Assembly (NCBI GenBank): GCA_947095535.1
Contig: OX352773.1
Coordinates: 168,218,438-168,282,437 of the forward strand
DNA length: 64,000 nucleotides
Direction: 5' to 3'
DNA from: Poecilobothrus nobilitatus
Lineage: Eukaryota > Arthropoda > Insecta > Diptera > Dolichopodidae
In this document: piece by piece, positions 43,546-57,658 of the stretch
Layout of the letters: the number at the start of each line of letters is the position of its first letter
Numbering within the stretch: the first letter of the stretch is position 1
Notes under the pieces: model-generated
The model's database searches: none
Told to the model about the DNA's origin: nothing
What the model saw: the letters and a program-made list of their open reading frames with translations, nothing else
Made by a program: the position numbers and the translations under genes

Positions 43546-45776
43546 AAACGTATCCCTATTGACTTATTTATTTGTATACGACCATTTTCTTTTTCTTTTC
43601 GAGAAATATATTCTATCAATTTAACATAATGTGTACCTTAACTAAATTCGTTAGTTAGCTGGCTCCATCAATAAAAACTCCAACAAATGTCGTAGAATTT
43701 AAAATAATCATGAAAATATGATATCTAATGATAAATTTTAGGACTAAAAATAATTACGATATAAAAAAAATCTAATAAAGTTTGGTAAAACAAAAATAAA
43801 AAAAAATGTACATATATAATAGGCAAATGTAACTTTAAGCTGAAACGAACTCTTTTAATAATTTTCAACTGCTGTATAACAAAAAAAAAAAAAAAATTAA
43901 TACGTCATTATAATTATTTAACAATATTTTAAAACAAATTCTTTTTTTTTTTTTGAATTTTTGAATTATTTTTTTTTTCTTATATTTTTTGTTTGTTTTC
44001 TGCTCATGTTGTTTTTCTTTATTTTTCTTTATTATTTTATACTTGTATTGGCAACAGGTGTCATATAACAACCATGAGTTCTTTTAAAGTTCATTTCTTA
44101 TAAAATTGTATAATAACATTAAAATAACAAAAATAAAATGTCATTGTATTAGAAAAAATACAACAATAACAAAAAAAAAAGAACATATTGGTTCTCTTTG
44201 GAAACTTTCAAAAACAAAACAAAACAAAAAATTAAAAAAAAAAAAAACTTTTAAAATTTTTGTCCTTTTAAGGAATTCAAATAGAAAAAATTAAAATAAA
44301 TTTTTTTAAAATGTAAAATTATATTATCTAGGGAAATAACCAAAAAAATATTATTTTTAAAAATTTAATATTGACGAAGAAAAAGAAACCGAAAAAAAAA
44401 AACAGAAATATTCAACCGTTACACAATTTTCTTTTTTTCGTATCCTTTAAGATTTTTTTTCATCTTGTTGCAGAAATTGTTATTCTTTCTGCCTTTTACA
44501 CTAAAAGTATTTCTTATTTAATATTAATATTTATTTGTACATAAATACATACATATGTGAATGGTGGTATAAAGATATGATTGAATTAAAAAAATTTTCC
44601 CACATTCAGAAAAAAAAAAAATATAAAAAAAAAAACCCAAAAAAAAACGGAATTTTAAAAAATTACCTACATTTAAAAACTATTTGTAATCAAAAAAATG
44701 TCTCTGACGTCATATGTTAAATAAATAAAATAACACATACAATCAAATCATTTTACATATTATGCATAAAATACTATGTAATTTATCTTTTTATGTATGT
44801 TTGTGTTACCTTGCTTTTTTGTTTTTTTAAATTTTTATTTATTTATAAATTATTTTGTACGTTCATCTGATGAATTGAATTTTTGAATTGATTATTTGTT
44901 TTTTTTTTTTGGTTCATTTTTCCAAGAATTTAAAAAAGAAGAAGAAAAGATGCACTAGGATTAATATTTAATATTTTTTTTTAAATTTTTCATTTCTTTT
45001 GACGTTTTTTGTGCATTTCGTTTATGTTTTTTTGTTTTTAATAAAAAAAAAAAAAAAGATAACAGTGTAGGCGATAACAGAAGAAAAATTAAAATTATAC
45101 TGCGCAGTAATATGGAAAAAAAAAAAAACAAAACACAAAAATGAAGAATTGTTTTGCTTAAAATTCATTCTTAAAAATCTTGGGAATAACTTTTGTTTAT
45201 TTTTTCGTTTTTTTTTTACGAAAATATTTTTGTTTTTTTTTTGTTTAATTTTTAATCCTTATTTTTTGTTTTTTTTTTGATTGTATATTTTAATAGGGTT
45301 TTTGAGGTATTGTTATATCTATATGTATGTATATTATATATTATATCTATATATTATATTATATCTAATATTTATATTATATCTAATATGTATTTTTAGA
45401 TATAAAATTAATTTTTTTTTTTTGAAGAAAAAAAAAACAATAAGAAAAAAATTAATTTTGCGATTTATTTATATTATAAATATGCAACAATAAAAGTTTT
45501 ATACTTTAGCTTGAGGGAAAAGCTTTTACAAAGTTTTTTGACATTTGAGAAAAAAAAATAATGTTTTGTGTATTGGTTTTTTATGGTACAGGATGGTCAT
45601 TATAACAGAGTACTAATTTTAAATATTAAAATTTATAAATTACTGTTATGTGTTGTTAATAATAAATAAAAAAAATAAGGAAGAAATCGTTAATAGGTAC
45701 TTAGGTATTAAGTTTATCGGTTCACATAATTTTTGATGTAAATATGCTGTAAGTTTTTATTCAATTTAACTTAAAA
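43546..45776. other. Homopolymer-rich AT spacer, no gene
   Basis: Dense poly(A) and poly(T) runs, for example near 43885, 43945, 44230, 44620 and 45050. Short Lys/Phe-rich open frames here are low-complexity artefacts. Confidence 0.4.
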
Positions 45777-46977
45777 AACAAGTAAATGTAACAGTAAGTC
45801 GATGCGACCGACTTATTTATAATACCCTACACCTAAAAAATTCAAATTAAATTAAAAATCCATAAGTTATTTTAGTTAGGTATTTAATATAAGCTAAAAA
45901 AAATAAATGATTTTACAACCTTTGTACAAAATTTCAGGTTTCTATCTTTATTAAATTCGAAGATATGCTTGTTATGTCTTGGGAAGTATGTGAAGGTACC
46001 CGGACCACCACCGCAATTCATCTCAAATTTTAGAGACATCATCAGAACAAGGTAGAATACTCTTATATCAAATTTCAAGTTTTTATATTTATTAATTTCG
46101 AAGATATGTTTGTTCGGTCTTGGGAGTTGTGTGGAAGATACCCGAACAATCATTCCAATTCATCTGAAATTTTAGGTAAATCAGGGCTTCAGGAAACAAC
46201 ACCCTCGTATCAAATTTGCAGTTTCTATCTTTATTAATTTTGAAGATATGCTTGTTCGGTTTTGGGAGTTGTATAGGAGGTATCCGAACTACCACTCCAA
46301 TTCATCTCAAATTTTAGGCAAATCAGGGATTTAGGAAACAGCACCTTCGTATTAAATTTGAAGTTCCTATCTTTATTAATTTCGAAGATATGCTTGTTCG
46401 GTTTTGGGAGTTGTGTGGGAGGTACCCGAACAACCACTCCAATTCATCTTAAATTTTCGACAAATAAGGGATTCAGGAAATAACACCCTAGTACCAAATT
46501 TGAAGTTCCTATCTTTATTAATTTCGAAGATATGCTTGTTCGGTTTTGGGAGTTGTGTGGGAGGTACCCGAACAACCACTCCAATTCATCTCAAATTTTA
46601 GGGATATCAGGGATTCAGGAAAACACACGCTTGTACAAAATTTTAAGTTTCTATCTTTATCAATTTCGAAGATATGCGTATTCGGTTTTGGGAGTTGTAT
46701 GGGAGGTACTCGAAGACATGGTCCGATTTCGCCCATTTACAATCCCCGCCTTACCTTAGTCATTGTTAACCTACAGTATAAATTTCATCAAGATAGCATT
46801 ATTATTTTTTGAGTTATCGTGCGTACGGACTGACGGACGGATATCGCTAAATCGACTCAGGCGGTGATCTTGATTCAGAATATATATACATGTCTATACC
46901 TAACTCGCTTCCTTTTAGTGGTTACAAACACCATACCAAAGTTAATATACCCTATACTTAATGTGTAGGGTATAATA
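45777..46977 (+). mobile_element. Helitron-like (DINE/HINE-type) element with 142-bp tandem repeats, copy 2
   Basis: Same order as the 10.2-kb copy: AACAAGTAAA, the AAGTCG/CGACTT hairpin (45796-45814), ATACCCTACACCTAAA, about six 142-bp units (45925-46715), GTTAACCTACAGTATAAATT, GGAC box (46826-46841), TATATATAC tract and terminal hairpin 46946-46974. It retains ATAAATTTCATCAAGATAGC, which the first copy has partly lost. Confidence 0.75.
45925..46715 (+). repeat. Tandem repeat array, ~142-bp unit, about six units
   Basis: Anchors TTCGAAGATATG recur near 45957, 46098, 46240, 46382, 46524 and 46666, a steady 141-142 bp. The sequence is very close to the array at 10.4 kb. Apparent proteins read from either strand repeat every 142 bp and shift frame, so none is a gene. 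Confidence 0.9.
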
Positions 46978-49900
46978 ATAGTAGTAGTACTATATTACAA
47001 TTAGGTAGTGAATGTTGTCCGGTCCAAAACGTCGTAAAAATATTATTGAAAGCCTTGATTTTTAACCAGGGAGTGTAAAGCTTATTTGTTTTTTTATTAC
47101 ATTGATATTTCAATAATGAAAAACTGTCATTATTGAAGTGATACGAAGGTATTTTGTAAAACTTTCTAAAAATTCGAATTTAACAAAAGAATGTTTCAAC
47201 CTGCTGTTCATATCTTTTTCATATTTATGATTTAAAAAAGTTTTCTTTAAGTCCACTTAAATTAAAAATAGTTTTGGCCACTGATTTTAATATAAATTAA
47301 TTATCATACTCTTATTTTTTTTTTATAATATTTTCTATTTAATCTGTACTATAATTATTTGTAATTAAAATTAATTTGTTAATGAAATTGTTTTATCAAT
47401 TTCACACCATTCTGTTCTTATATCCTTTCATACATATTTTTTTTTTTTTTGTTTTTTTAATTTTGTTAGAATTTGAGAATTTTTTTTTTTAAATATTGCG
47501 CACGCATATCGATTCTCAGATAAAATTCTCTGAAAATTGAACTATAAAGAATTTTTATTCTAAAATTATATAATGGTAGTAAAAATATAAATATATATTA
47601 TGTATGTTATGTATATGTAAAAGATTTCAAAAAAAAGAACAACATAATATTAAATTTTTGTTAAAATCTTTAATAATTTTAAATAATCATAATGAGGTTT
47701 TTTAAATACAAAAATAAATGACTTTCTAAATCTTAAATATATAGTTTGTTGTTATGACATTTTCTTTCAGACATTACATAAGATAAAAATTATATTTTTC
47801 TTGTACGTCATGTTTTTTTTTTTTTGCTTTCATTATACAATAATTATCCTTGCAAAAAGAATTAAGAAAAAATGAAAAATTCCAACAACAACAAGAATAA
47901 TGTGAGAAAATAAAATTTTAACATAAAATAAAAAGCTTTTTGCTCGTTTATATGGTGTCACATAAAGCTTTTTTTTTTTATTATATATTTGTTATCGTCT
48001 CGTTTTTCACAAAAATTTTTAAATAAAAGTCCTTCTTTTCATTAAAATTTTTTCATTCGGTCCGAGTTTATCGGTTCGGCTTGTTGTTTTATTTTTCTTC
48101 TCTTTCGTAAGAAAGAAAAATAAAAAAAGTTTAAGTGTAGTTTCACTGTTTTTTTTTTTTTTTTGAAACTGGAAATTAATCCAGATAAATAGAAAATTTT
48201 AAGTTTTTCCAGAGAATTTTTCTCGGAAAAACAACATTAATACTTTTCTAAAAAAGAAAATACAGAATAAAAAATATAAAAAGATAAAATAAAACTGTGT
48301 TAAAAAAAAAACGAAAAAATTAAATAAACTCTATTATTTAACTGAAGCAAAGGTGAAAAATTATTTTTCATTTAAAAGTTTTCTTTTTCTTTTTATCGTA
48401 ATTTCATCTTGTCATTTATATTCATATAAGAGTAAATAAAACCGAAAAAAAAAAAAACAAATATCATTTCTTTATTATTTTTTTCTTTATTTAATTTTCG
48501 TTACCTTGAATATTCTTTAATAATTTTTTTTTTTTTTTTTTGTCCTTTTTTCGTCCAATATCACATATTCATTGCGAATTTCATGTTTTAATATAAAGAG
48601 CAAAAAAAAAAAAAAACAAAAAAACACAAAACAAATAAGTGAGAAAAAACAAACAGAAAATAAAAACATTTTTTGTTCTGTCGTCCTTTTTTCATTCATA
48701 CATTTTTTTTTTTTTTTCCCCATCAATACTAAAAATTGCTGTGTACACGAAAATTTAATAATATTAAAGGATAATAAATGTTAAAATAAAGTAAAGAAAA
48801 GAAAAAAAAAAAATATGCAAAATTTTATTTATTTAAAAGCGTGTTATCCTTTAAAAAAACAAGAAAAAATAAAAATAATTTAATTGTATATAAATTAGTT
48901 TTTTTTTTTATTACTTTTACTTTTTTTTTTTTTTTTAATTTTTGCTTTTTTTTTTTTTTTAAACCCCGTCGGTTGTGTTATAAATCCATTTAAAAAAAAA
49001 AAATTTTTTTTAATTTTTTTATGTGTTATTTTATTTAACATCACAGCACACACATAGGAATTTGTTTTGCAGCAGAAAACACAGGATAAACTTGTGGAAT
49101 AAGATTAAAAAAAAAAAAAGACTAACTGAAATTTAAATTAAAAAGATTTAATGTTGTAAAAGAAAAGAAAATTAATTAATTTTTGATATTATTTTAAATC
49201 CTATTTTGAACCCAATTGGAATCCCAGATTTGTTTTTTTTTTTCTTGTTTAATTTCTTGTTTTTTTTTTTTTCAAATTTAAAAAAGGATAATCAGCAAAT
49301 TTATTTGCTAAATTAATTGATCGCTAATGCTAAAACGGTAAGAATTTATACTTTTTTTTTTTTTTTTTTAAATTAATAATTAATAATTTAATATTATATG
49401 AATTTTAATAATAATTTAATTTTCTGGTAATTTTTTATATGTTTTTTTTTTATTTAAAACTGAAAATTTTTCTGCATTTTTAAAGTTTTTGTTGAGTGAC
49501 TAAATATCTATTAAAAGATCCTTTTATTAAAAGTTTTGTAAAATCTTTTTTATTTTTGTTACATATTTTAAAAAAGAGAGAAAAAAAAAAAAAAAAAAAC
49601 TTGGAAAAATCTGTGAATTTAATTTATTCAAATTGTTGCTTTATTTACAACAGGAAAAAAAAACAAAACATAAAAAAAAAACAAAAGAAAAATTACAAAA
49701 TACAAAACTTAAATAAAGAAAAGAAAAGGATAAAATTACCAGTAATTTGTTTTTCTTTTCTTTTCTAAAATTAACTTTTAATACAAATACTTTTGTACAT
49801 GTACATTTATTATTAATAAATATATATATATATATATGTATATATAATAAATATACATAATATGTCATATGTATATAAATAAGCATAATATGTAAATGAC

Positions 49901-51309
49901 TCCGGATTTTCTTTTCTATAGTGATTCTATTGTTTTTATTTGTACTGGTACTGAATTTTTATTGTCTATAAATTGTGAGACCGCATGCAGTTGAAAATTT
50001 CATATATTAATTCAGAAAAGAATCCTTCCTTTCTTTTTTATTTAAAAAAAAAAAAAATATTTTTCTTTTTTTGTGTATGTTTGAATGTCTATTATATGAA
50101 AAGAATGAAAAAAAAAAAAATATATACATACATATTATGTACATATATGTATATATTAAAGGAATTTATTTTATTAAAAATTTTTTTATCCTTTTCTTTA
50201 TTTTCTATTTTTTTGACCGATCGAAAACTGAGAATGAGACTCGACTAATGTTTGAAATATTATTTATTATGTTATTCCTTTTTTTATTAATTTTCTTTTT
50301 TTTTTTTTTTTTTTTTTGAGTTTAGTTTAGAATAATTGATATTTGATGATGATGCAATATAACATTATTAAGTCTTATATAACCGCACCCATTATAACAA
50401 TAAAAAGAAAATATTAATAAATATATTTAAAAATAATTTATATATAATATTCAACAATATAATATGATATAAAATATAGGATTTGAGAGCATAATTGCTT
50501 TTTATTAGTTTTAAAATGATAGAAAAAAAAAATATTCTGAAATAATAATTAAGAAAAAAAAAAAAAATACGTATTGAAATTTAATAGATCAAATTTTTTC
50601 TATAATACGTATACCTATAATTTTTCCAAAATGAATTTTATAATTATGTGTGTTCCAAAAATCTCTAATAAAAAAAAATATTTTTTTTTTTTATATATAT
50701 ATATATATAAACCAAAGGTTAATTGAAGTATAGAATATACAGGACAATAAACAAGTTGACTGAACTTTAATTGTATGAATGTTTTATAATGAAAATTATA
50801 CACTTTATACAATTTAGACTCATATAATAGTTGTTCATATAAATATTTGATATTTTTTACTTTCATGCCCCACCCAATTAATAATATTTGTTTTTAGCAG
50901 ATCAACTTTAATATATTTTTATTCATCTAATACTGTTCCATCTAAAATTGTTTCCTTTCGATCTAATGAAATAAAATCGCTTATTATTTTCATTTTTTTT
51001 TTTTGGTTTTGTGCATCATCATGACTTGTATCAGATTATCACTCGTTCTTGTTGTATAGTGTGTTATATATATGATTTCATATAGGTATTAATTATGCAT
51101 ACTCTTTCTTTATATAATTTAATAATATTTTTGGTATTTTCTTAAATTTTTATTCCTGTTTTATTTTTATGATTTATTATTGCTCTAGATAGTTATTACA
51201 ATCACAATTAGTCTTTTAACTTAATATTTTTGAAACGGTAACACTTTAAATTAATATATTTAAGAAATCTATGAATTTTGTAAAGTGTAGCTTCAAAATT
51301 ATAATATTT
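46978..51309. other. Homopolymer-rich AT spacer, no gene
   Basis: Very many A or T runs of 10-20, for example 48525-48541, 48602-48615, 48925-48960, 49343-49369, 49575-49598 and 50297-50317, plus (TA)n near 49820 and 50693. No exon or element recognised. Confidence 0.4.
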
Positions 51310-52080
51310 AATTAAATGAAATCTACACTGTTAAAGATAGAGAAAAACAATTTTAATCATTGGTAGGTCTCATAAAAACATTAATTTTGTGGAACAACAT
51401 TTTCATGCAGCCCCATCTATTACGAAGCTGCAGTCTCTTAAATTTTGAAAAAGCCATATTTTTAAATGCGCATATCTCCTGTTCTGCTTAACATTTTTTC
51501 AATCTGAAAATATCATTCGACAGGTATTTTTTTTTAAATTTGTAAATTAATATCAAAATTACATTTTTTTTTTTAAATTCAGTATTTAAATTTACCGTTA
51601 TGTGAAAATCAAATTTTACATGATTTTTCTATCCTCATAACTCCGGAACTCTTTTATATAGGGACTTGAAATTTTGATGGCAGAAAGAAATTTTAGAATT
51701 AGTATAAGTTTGCTCAGAAATTGTTTTTGGACCACCCCCTGTTTACAAGCTCAAAGGGAACATAAACCTAAAATTTGCTAGTTTTAAACACCTGTAGGCT
51801 ACAGGCTGTAGCTTAAGCACCTGTACACATTTTACTTCGGCAAGACATAAAAATTAAAGCTCCAGTAATATATTTTTATGTGCGTTAACGGTTTTTCTTA
51901 GTTATATAGGGTTCCGCACTTACAGACTCTAAAAATTCCAGAAAAGTCGTATTTCCAAATTTTTTCTTATATGAAATTTTTAAATTTTGGTGCAAGTCAC
52001 AATTCCACACAGTTTGTATTCTCTTTTCGAAATGTGCGCTTTTAAAAACCGTTGGTTTATATTCTACCTTTTTTTTTATC
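51310..52080 (+). repeat. Dispersed repeat family 2, copy lacking the outer end
   Basis: Starts within the family at CTACACTGTTAAAGATAGAG and runs to GTTGGTTTATATTCTACC, matching the reverse complement of 34556-35310. The (GTCY)n box and hairpin are missing. Confidence 0.7.
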
Positions 52081-53970
52081 TTGGAACATTCTATTATACA
52101 GTTTAGTCTTTTTATTTCATTTACCTAGTTGTAAAAAATAATTTTATTTTTTTAAAACTTTAAATAGTTAATTTTTTTCACTCATTGTATCTACTCAGAT
52201 TCCATTTTTCAACTTTCAACAATAAATTTAAGTTTAAGAAAAAATAAAATTTGTTATATAAAGTGAACTTGTTTTTATTTATATCAAATGAAAAATCACT
52301 TAAAAGTCGCACCAATTAAGCAAAATATGTATATTATATTTATATGAAAAGTTTGTTAAAATTCTTAGCAATAGATGGCGATATGAAACTAATGCAAATT
52401 GTTTACTTAAACGTATAGTGCAGAAAAGGCCCTACATTAACATATACATATAAAAAAAAATTTAGAATAATTATTCAATTTTTTTTTACATTTAAATGAT
52501 ATAACCGACAATCGAGATGAATACATACTTAAGCAAGCAACGGGTTTTACTGTAAAATCGTGGATAATTTAAAATTTTATTACTGTTTTTCAGTCATATT
52601 TTTTATTGTTTTCTTTTATTTTTTTATTTTTTTCTTTTACTTATTTAGAAAAAGTTTTATTCCATTTTTTTTCAGTTATAAAATAGTTATAATATAAATA
52701 CAAAGGAATTAATTTGTTCTTTTTTTCACAGACATTTTTCTAAAGGTCAATAAGAATTTTAGAAAAAACAAATCAATTTTATTAAAAATGTTACCAGCTA
52801 TTAAAAATGTATAATAAAATTTTTTATAATTTCATGACCAGAAATAATAATAGAAAAATACATTTTAATTTTATGAGAATTTTCTTTGACTTTGAATCTA
52901 AAAAAAAAAAAAATGTAATCATTTTTAATAGCAATCAATATTCATTAAATTTAATATATAATTTATCAAATATTGATATGTAAAATGTACAGAGTGTTAC
53001 AGAAATAAATATTCATTGTATTAACATTTTAGTTTTTTAAATATTAAATCTAAGTAGGACCAAAATTAATAGTAATTTATAAACTTAAACTGGTTCCCAT
53101 ACGTTTAAAAAAATTTAAATCTTATAGATCTTTTTTGCAATTTACAATAATTATTAACCTAAAAATGTATTATCATTGGGTGGCTAGATAGACAGCAAAA
53201 GTTGAAGCAGATTTTGATTGTAAATGTTCGATTTTTTGGTGAATAAAAATGTACCATTTTTTTTCTTTTTAGTAAGCAAAGTTTTCCGAAAAATACTTAA
53301 AAACAGTGAATAAAAAATAGTGTAGTCTAAAAATATTATGTCAAAGCTTTAAATCTTTTAAATCCAATGATATTAGAAATATTTCTTCATTTTTTAAGTG
53401 ACCTTAGTTTTCAAATCGTAAGAAATGAATCAAGAAAGAAGCAGAACAATGTTTTGCAGAACATTTTGTAATACTATACATAGTGTTCCAAGAAAATTTT
53501 ATCTGAATCCCATCACTGATCAAATGTGCATAAAATAGTCATAATGTATTCTCTAGTAGTTTTAAAGAAATAACTGAAGCTTAAAATCAATGACTCAAAC
53601 GGTTCAGTTTTCTGTGTGCTATTGGAGTCATAGATTGTATATATAGCAATAAGAAATTCTTCTCTTAATGTGGATGAATTCGTTGATAATAAAGTATTAA
53701 TTTTTTTACATTTTTTAGCTAAAAAGTTTTAGCTCGTATTTATTCAGTGTTACTATTAAAATAATACTTCACTTTCTTCTTGCTACAATTTTATTTTTGT
53801 TTCTTTTTTCTTTGTAGTTTGTAATTTTATTTGATACTTTTCCAATTTGTAATATAATATTATTCTTGAGTTGAGTTCGTTCGCAGTTTTATTTACAATT
53901 TTTGACATTCTATGAGTTTTTCCCTTTGTTAAGTTCTCAAACGATTTTCGGGATAGCATCTTTAAGATGT
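52081..53970. other. No feature seen
   Basis: AT-rich spacer; no exon, repeat family or border recognised. Confidence 0.35.
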
Positions 53971-54588
53971 TAAAGGTGAAAACTCAATGTACGCTTCCTA
54001 CGCTTTGACAAATTATACGCTTTCAACGTTAAAGTTGAATATTAAGATTTATATAGAACGTAACTAAATGGAAAAGCGTAAAACGCATGAAATGCATAAA
54101 GTTAGTCAACTTTCAACTTTTTTGTGATTCTACGATTTTGAAATTTGAAAAAACAAAAATTGGAAAAATATTTAATTTAATTTTGATGTTTAATTTAAAT
54201 TTTTTTTAATTGCTATTAGATCGTTGTCTTTTTTAACATAACATTATTAAAAAGTTTTAAATTAAAATTAAAATTAATTGTCATTTAAAGTTGAAGTTTT
54301 AATTAAAGTTAACAATAAAATCATCTTTATAATAAGAGCAATAATAAAACTATCAAAATAACATCGATTAACTCTAATATATCCATTTTTAGTTTTTAAA
54401 ACTAAACCAGTTTTATTAAAAACCATTTATTTTTGTTTACAATTTTAAATTGCTGTCAAAAGTATTCATTGCGTTTTAACTGTAAATTGGTATCAAAAGT
54501 GCAAAATTTTGCAAAAAGTATAGGAAAAAATAAAACTGTCAAAGTACAGTATGCAGTATGTATTGAGTTACATTGAGTTTTCACTTTA
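53971..54588. mobile_element. MITE-like element with ~20-bp inverted ends
   Basis: TAAAGGTGAAAACTCAATGT at 53971 and the reverse complement of 54569-54588 (TAAAGTGAAAACTCAATGTA) match with one gap. A second inner match (CTTTGACA / TGTCAAAG) follows after different spacers. The interior (about 570 bp) is non-coding. Confidence 0.6.
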
Positions 54589-54825
54589 CTTTTTAAGTTA
54601 AAGCTAAAAGAATTCTAAAAGAATACAAATCTAAATGAATGAACTATGAATTTTTCTGGGAAGTAAAGAATAAAGAACTTCTATTAGAGAACATAATATC
54701 AGTTTTAAAGATTAAAAAATTTCTCTTATTATTCTGATATTCTATTTAATATAATCTAATCTATCTATATTGACCATCTTTTCTATTTGTTACCATAATA
54801 TATTCTATGTATTATAGCTATCCAA

Positions 54826-54896
54826 CCAATGGTGTAGGGGTTAAAACACCCGACTTTCATACGAAAGGTTTCGGTTTCAAACCCCGACTGGGTCAT
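54826..54896 (+). tRNA. tRNA-like sequence, probably a pseudogene (Glu-like)
   Basis: The box A match TGGTGTAGGGG is perfect to consensus, while box B (GGTTTCAAACC) is altered. The order of parts resembles arthropod tRNA-Glu (ATGGTnTAG at the D arm, CTTTCA around a TTC anticodon). Acceptor and anticodon stems have several mismatches and there is no clear terminator T-run, so a worn pseudogene or SINE head is likelier than a working gene. Confidence 0.3.
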
Positions 54897-55049
54897 ATAC
54901 ATTAATAAAAAATAATATAGATTTTTCTTATTTTATATAATTAGTAGAATATAATTAAATGAAAAATAAGTGTATATGTTCTATAAATTATAATTAATAT
55001 TTTATTGTAAGAGCTATATAATAAAATAATAATAATCCATATTTCTTGT

Positions 55050-55232
55050 ATAAGATAATAGATGGCGTCGAAAAAAAAAAAGAAACGTTTTAGTTTTGTA
55101 CAATAGCTACAGCCGATTAATCAACGGCTTAGTGAAATTAATTATTCACGAAACTGAAGCTTAGTCAAATATGAATAATAAATGTGGATGCCCTTATGCT
55201 CCTTATAGGAGTGGCAAGGAAGGAAAAAAAAA
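55050..55232 (+). repeat. Dispersed repeat family 4, copy 2
   Basis: Matches 41903-42101 from GATAATAGATGGCGTCG to the GGCAAGGAAGG end. Some stretches such as CAAATATGAATAATAAATG are identical. Confidence 0.6.
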
Positions 55233-57626
55233 ATTTATAGTTAATAAGAACAATCTTAATCCTAAAAGGATTAGGCAATTTAAACGATCAAATTCTTAAT
55301 GCTTAACAAGTAATCTGTCTTTTCAGTTGAAAGATGTCGAGTTAAATTCCATTTTGGTCATATCTAAACAAATAATACTAATAGTTATATTTTATATAAT
55401 AATATAGTATCTATTATTATCACATTCTACTGGAAGAGATCACAAAATTATACTTTTATTTTCTTTATGTAATAATAAAATTTTTATACATTGATTACAA
55501 AATCCAAGTTAAAATAAACTTTTCTAATACGGTGATTTTTTTTATGTTGTTGAACTTGTATAAATTAATATATATTTAGTTCACTAAATAATGTAATTTT
55601 TTCATGTTTAAAATATAGCTAGTATCCTTTTTTGACATATTAAGTTTTCACTCGCGGGATTCACTGTTTATAAAATATATTTTAATAAGATAAACAAAAA
55701 GTTAATTTACGTTTGACTTGACAACATTTTTATTTATAGTAACTTTTTTCATAAAAAAATATATATATATATATATTTATATATATACAAGTATATATAT
55801 ATTACATATATATGTATATATGTGCGCAAATAACTTTTTTTAAGGACTAAACTAAAAAGTTTTGTAAAACACACATACTTGTACATATATCCATTTAAGA
55901 TAAATATAAACATGTGTATATATATATATGTATATAATATATATATATAAATATATATATGTATAAATATAATCATTTATGGTTATTATTTAATATATAA
56001 ACTTGTTAAATATAAATGAAAAGGAGAGCAATGAATGAAGAAAAGAAAATGAAATTTGATTTTAAAAGTTTACTATAGAAAAGAATAAAAGAATGGTTGA
56101 ATGATTTACTGGTTGTATCGTATATATATACAGTTGATATAGTTGTGGTTGATAAAGTCTAGAACTAGATCTGAAAGGAAAATGTTCTATCATATAATAT
56201 AAATTGAAAAAGATATTTATTTTGTTTATTCAATCGCAAAACCATGAACATAAGATGTATTTAAGAAAAATAACAATATATATTATATCTATAGGTAGTT
56301 AGGTACATAAATAGGTATATATTATAATATATATTATATATAGATATGTACATATTGATTTACTATTAAAAAAAAGTAAAATTTTTGTCATTTTGTTTAC
56401 ATTTAAAACTTTTGTTATATTATTATCAGAATTTTTTAAATTGTTTAGGGATTCATAATCAAAATATTATTGTGAAAGTATAAAGTAGATAAAAATGAAT
56501 TTTTACATAAAACGAAAACAAAAAACAACTTTTTTGAATATTATTAACTTAAAAATTAAAAAAAAAAAAATTTTGTTACCTTTAGAATTTATGAAATTAT
56601 ATTTGATTATTAGATATAAGTTTTTATAATTTTTGATCAGATTCGGTATTGTAATACATTTCATTATATAATAAATTTTTGAATAAATAAACACGGTTCT
56701 TTTTGATACATTTACTTTAATGTCCTAATACATTAAAACTATTTGTTGGAATACTCTTTTAGGCTATTTAACTGCTAATGTGTCTTCACATGATCATATC
56801 TTCTTCACTGGATCATATTGGGCCATATCTTACTTTAACTTTGAATAATTTACTTTCTTTTTCCTGTAAAATTGGATCACTTTACTATTCATTCTTCTAA
56901 TTAACTATCCGTACTTCTTTTAGATCAGATACCGATTGAATCTTCATACTAAATTTCAGGAGCTGTCTAGACTGTCTTTATTTTAATCCTATAAGTGTAA
57001 TCTAAGCTTATAAAAAAGTTTATCTAAATCAAGTAGGTACTTTAATGATATTTCGATAAAATGATAACACTCTGTATTTAGCATAAATATGCAAATATTT
57101 CAGAGGGTAACTGTTTAGTCTAAAATTAAGAAAAATTCGTATGGGAGCGGAAAGGGGGTTTAACTCTGTCCATTTCAAGATATTAAGACTTTTATGTTTT
57201 TTGTTTTACATTGTTAATTGTCGTATATTGTTTGACTCACGTACACATGCATACATACACATACTCTGACTACACTCTGCAAGAACTAATTTAACCTTGT
57301 TTGAAAGCTTATTTTTTAATGTTTCATATCGGGAAGGATTTGTTATTCTGGAAAAATTACTTTTCAAATTAGAGTTAGAATTATACGAATTTTTTATATT
57401 TTTTAAATAACGGATTTTCTCTCTTATGATAAGTTATAAGAAGTGAAATAAAATTGTTTTTTTGTAATACCATCATATTTGCCAGATTCTGATCAAGTTC
57501 CATATTCTTTCATTCTGTATTTTACCTCCGTACTTTTGGATCAATTATTTAAAAACTAATATTAAAAATTTTATTTATTCAAAATAAATGTTAACTTTCA
57601 TTTTATAATATTATAAAACTTTTCTA

Positions 57627-57658
<32 letters not shown>

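Noticed and set aside
43371..43619. Minus-strand 82-codon frame
   Set aside because: It spans the SINE at 43394-43545 and is antisense to its tRNA-like head.
45884..46812. Ladder of ~67-codon open frames on both strands
   Set aside because: Same 142-bp array effect; starts recur every 142 bp.
48517..50319. Lys- and Phe-rich short frames
   Set aside because: Translations of poly(A)/poly(T) runs.
52368..52390. ATAGATGGCG near 52375 as a third copy of repeat family 4
   Set aside because: Only about 10 bp match; flanks do not align.
55749..55976. Ile/Tyr-rich 75-codon frame
   Set aside because: Translation of (TA)n microsatellite.
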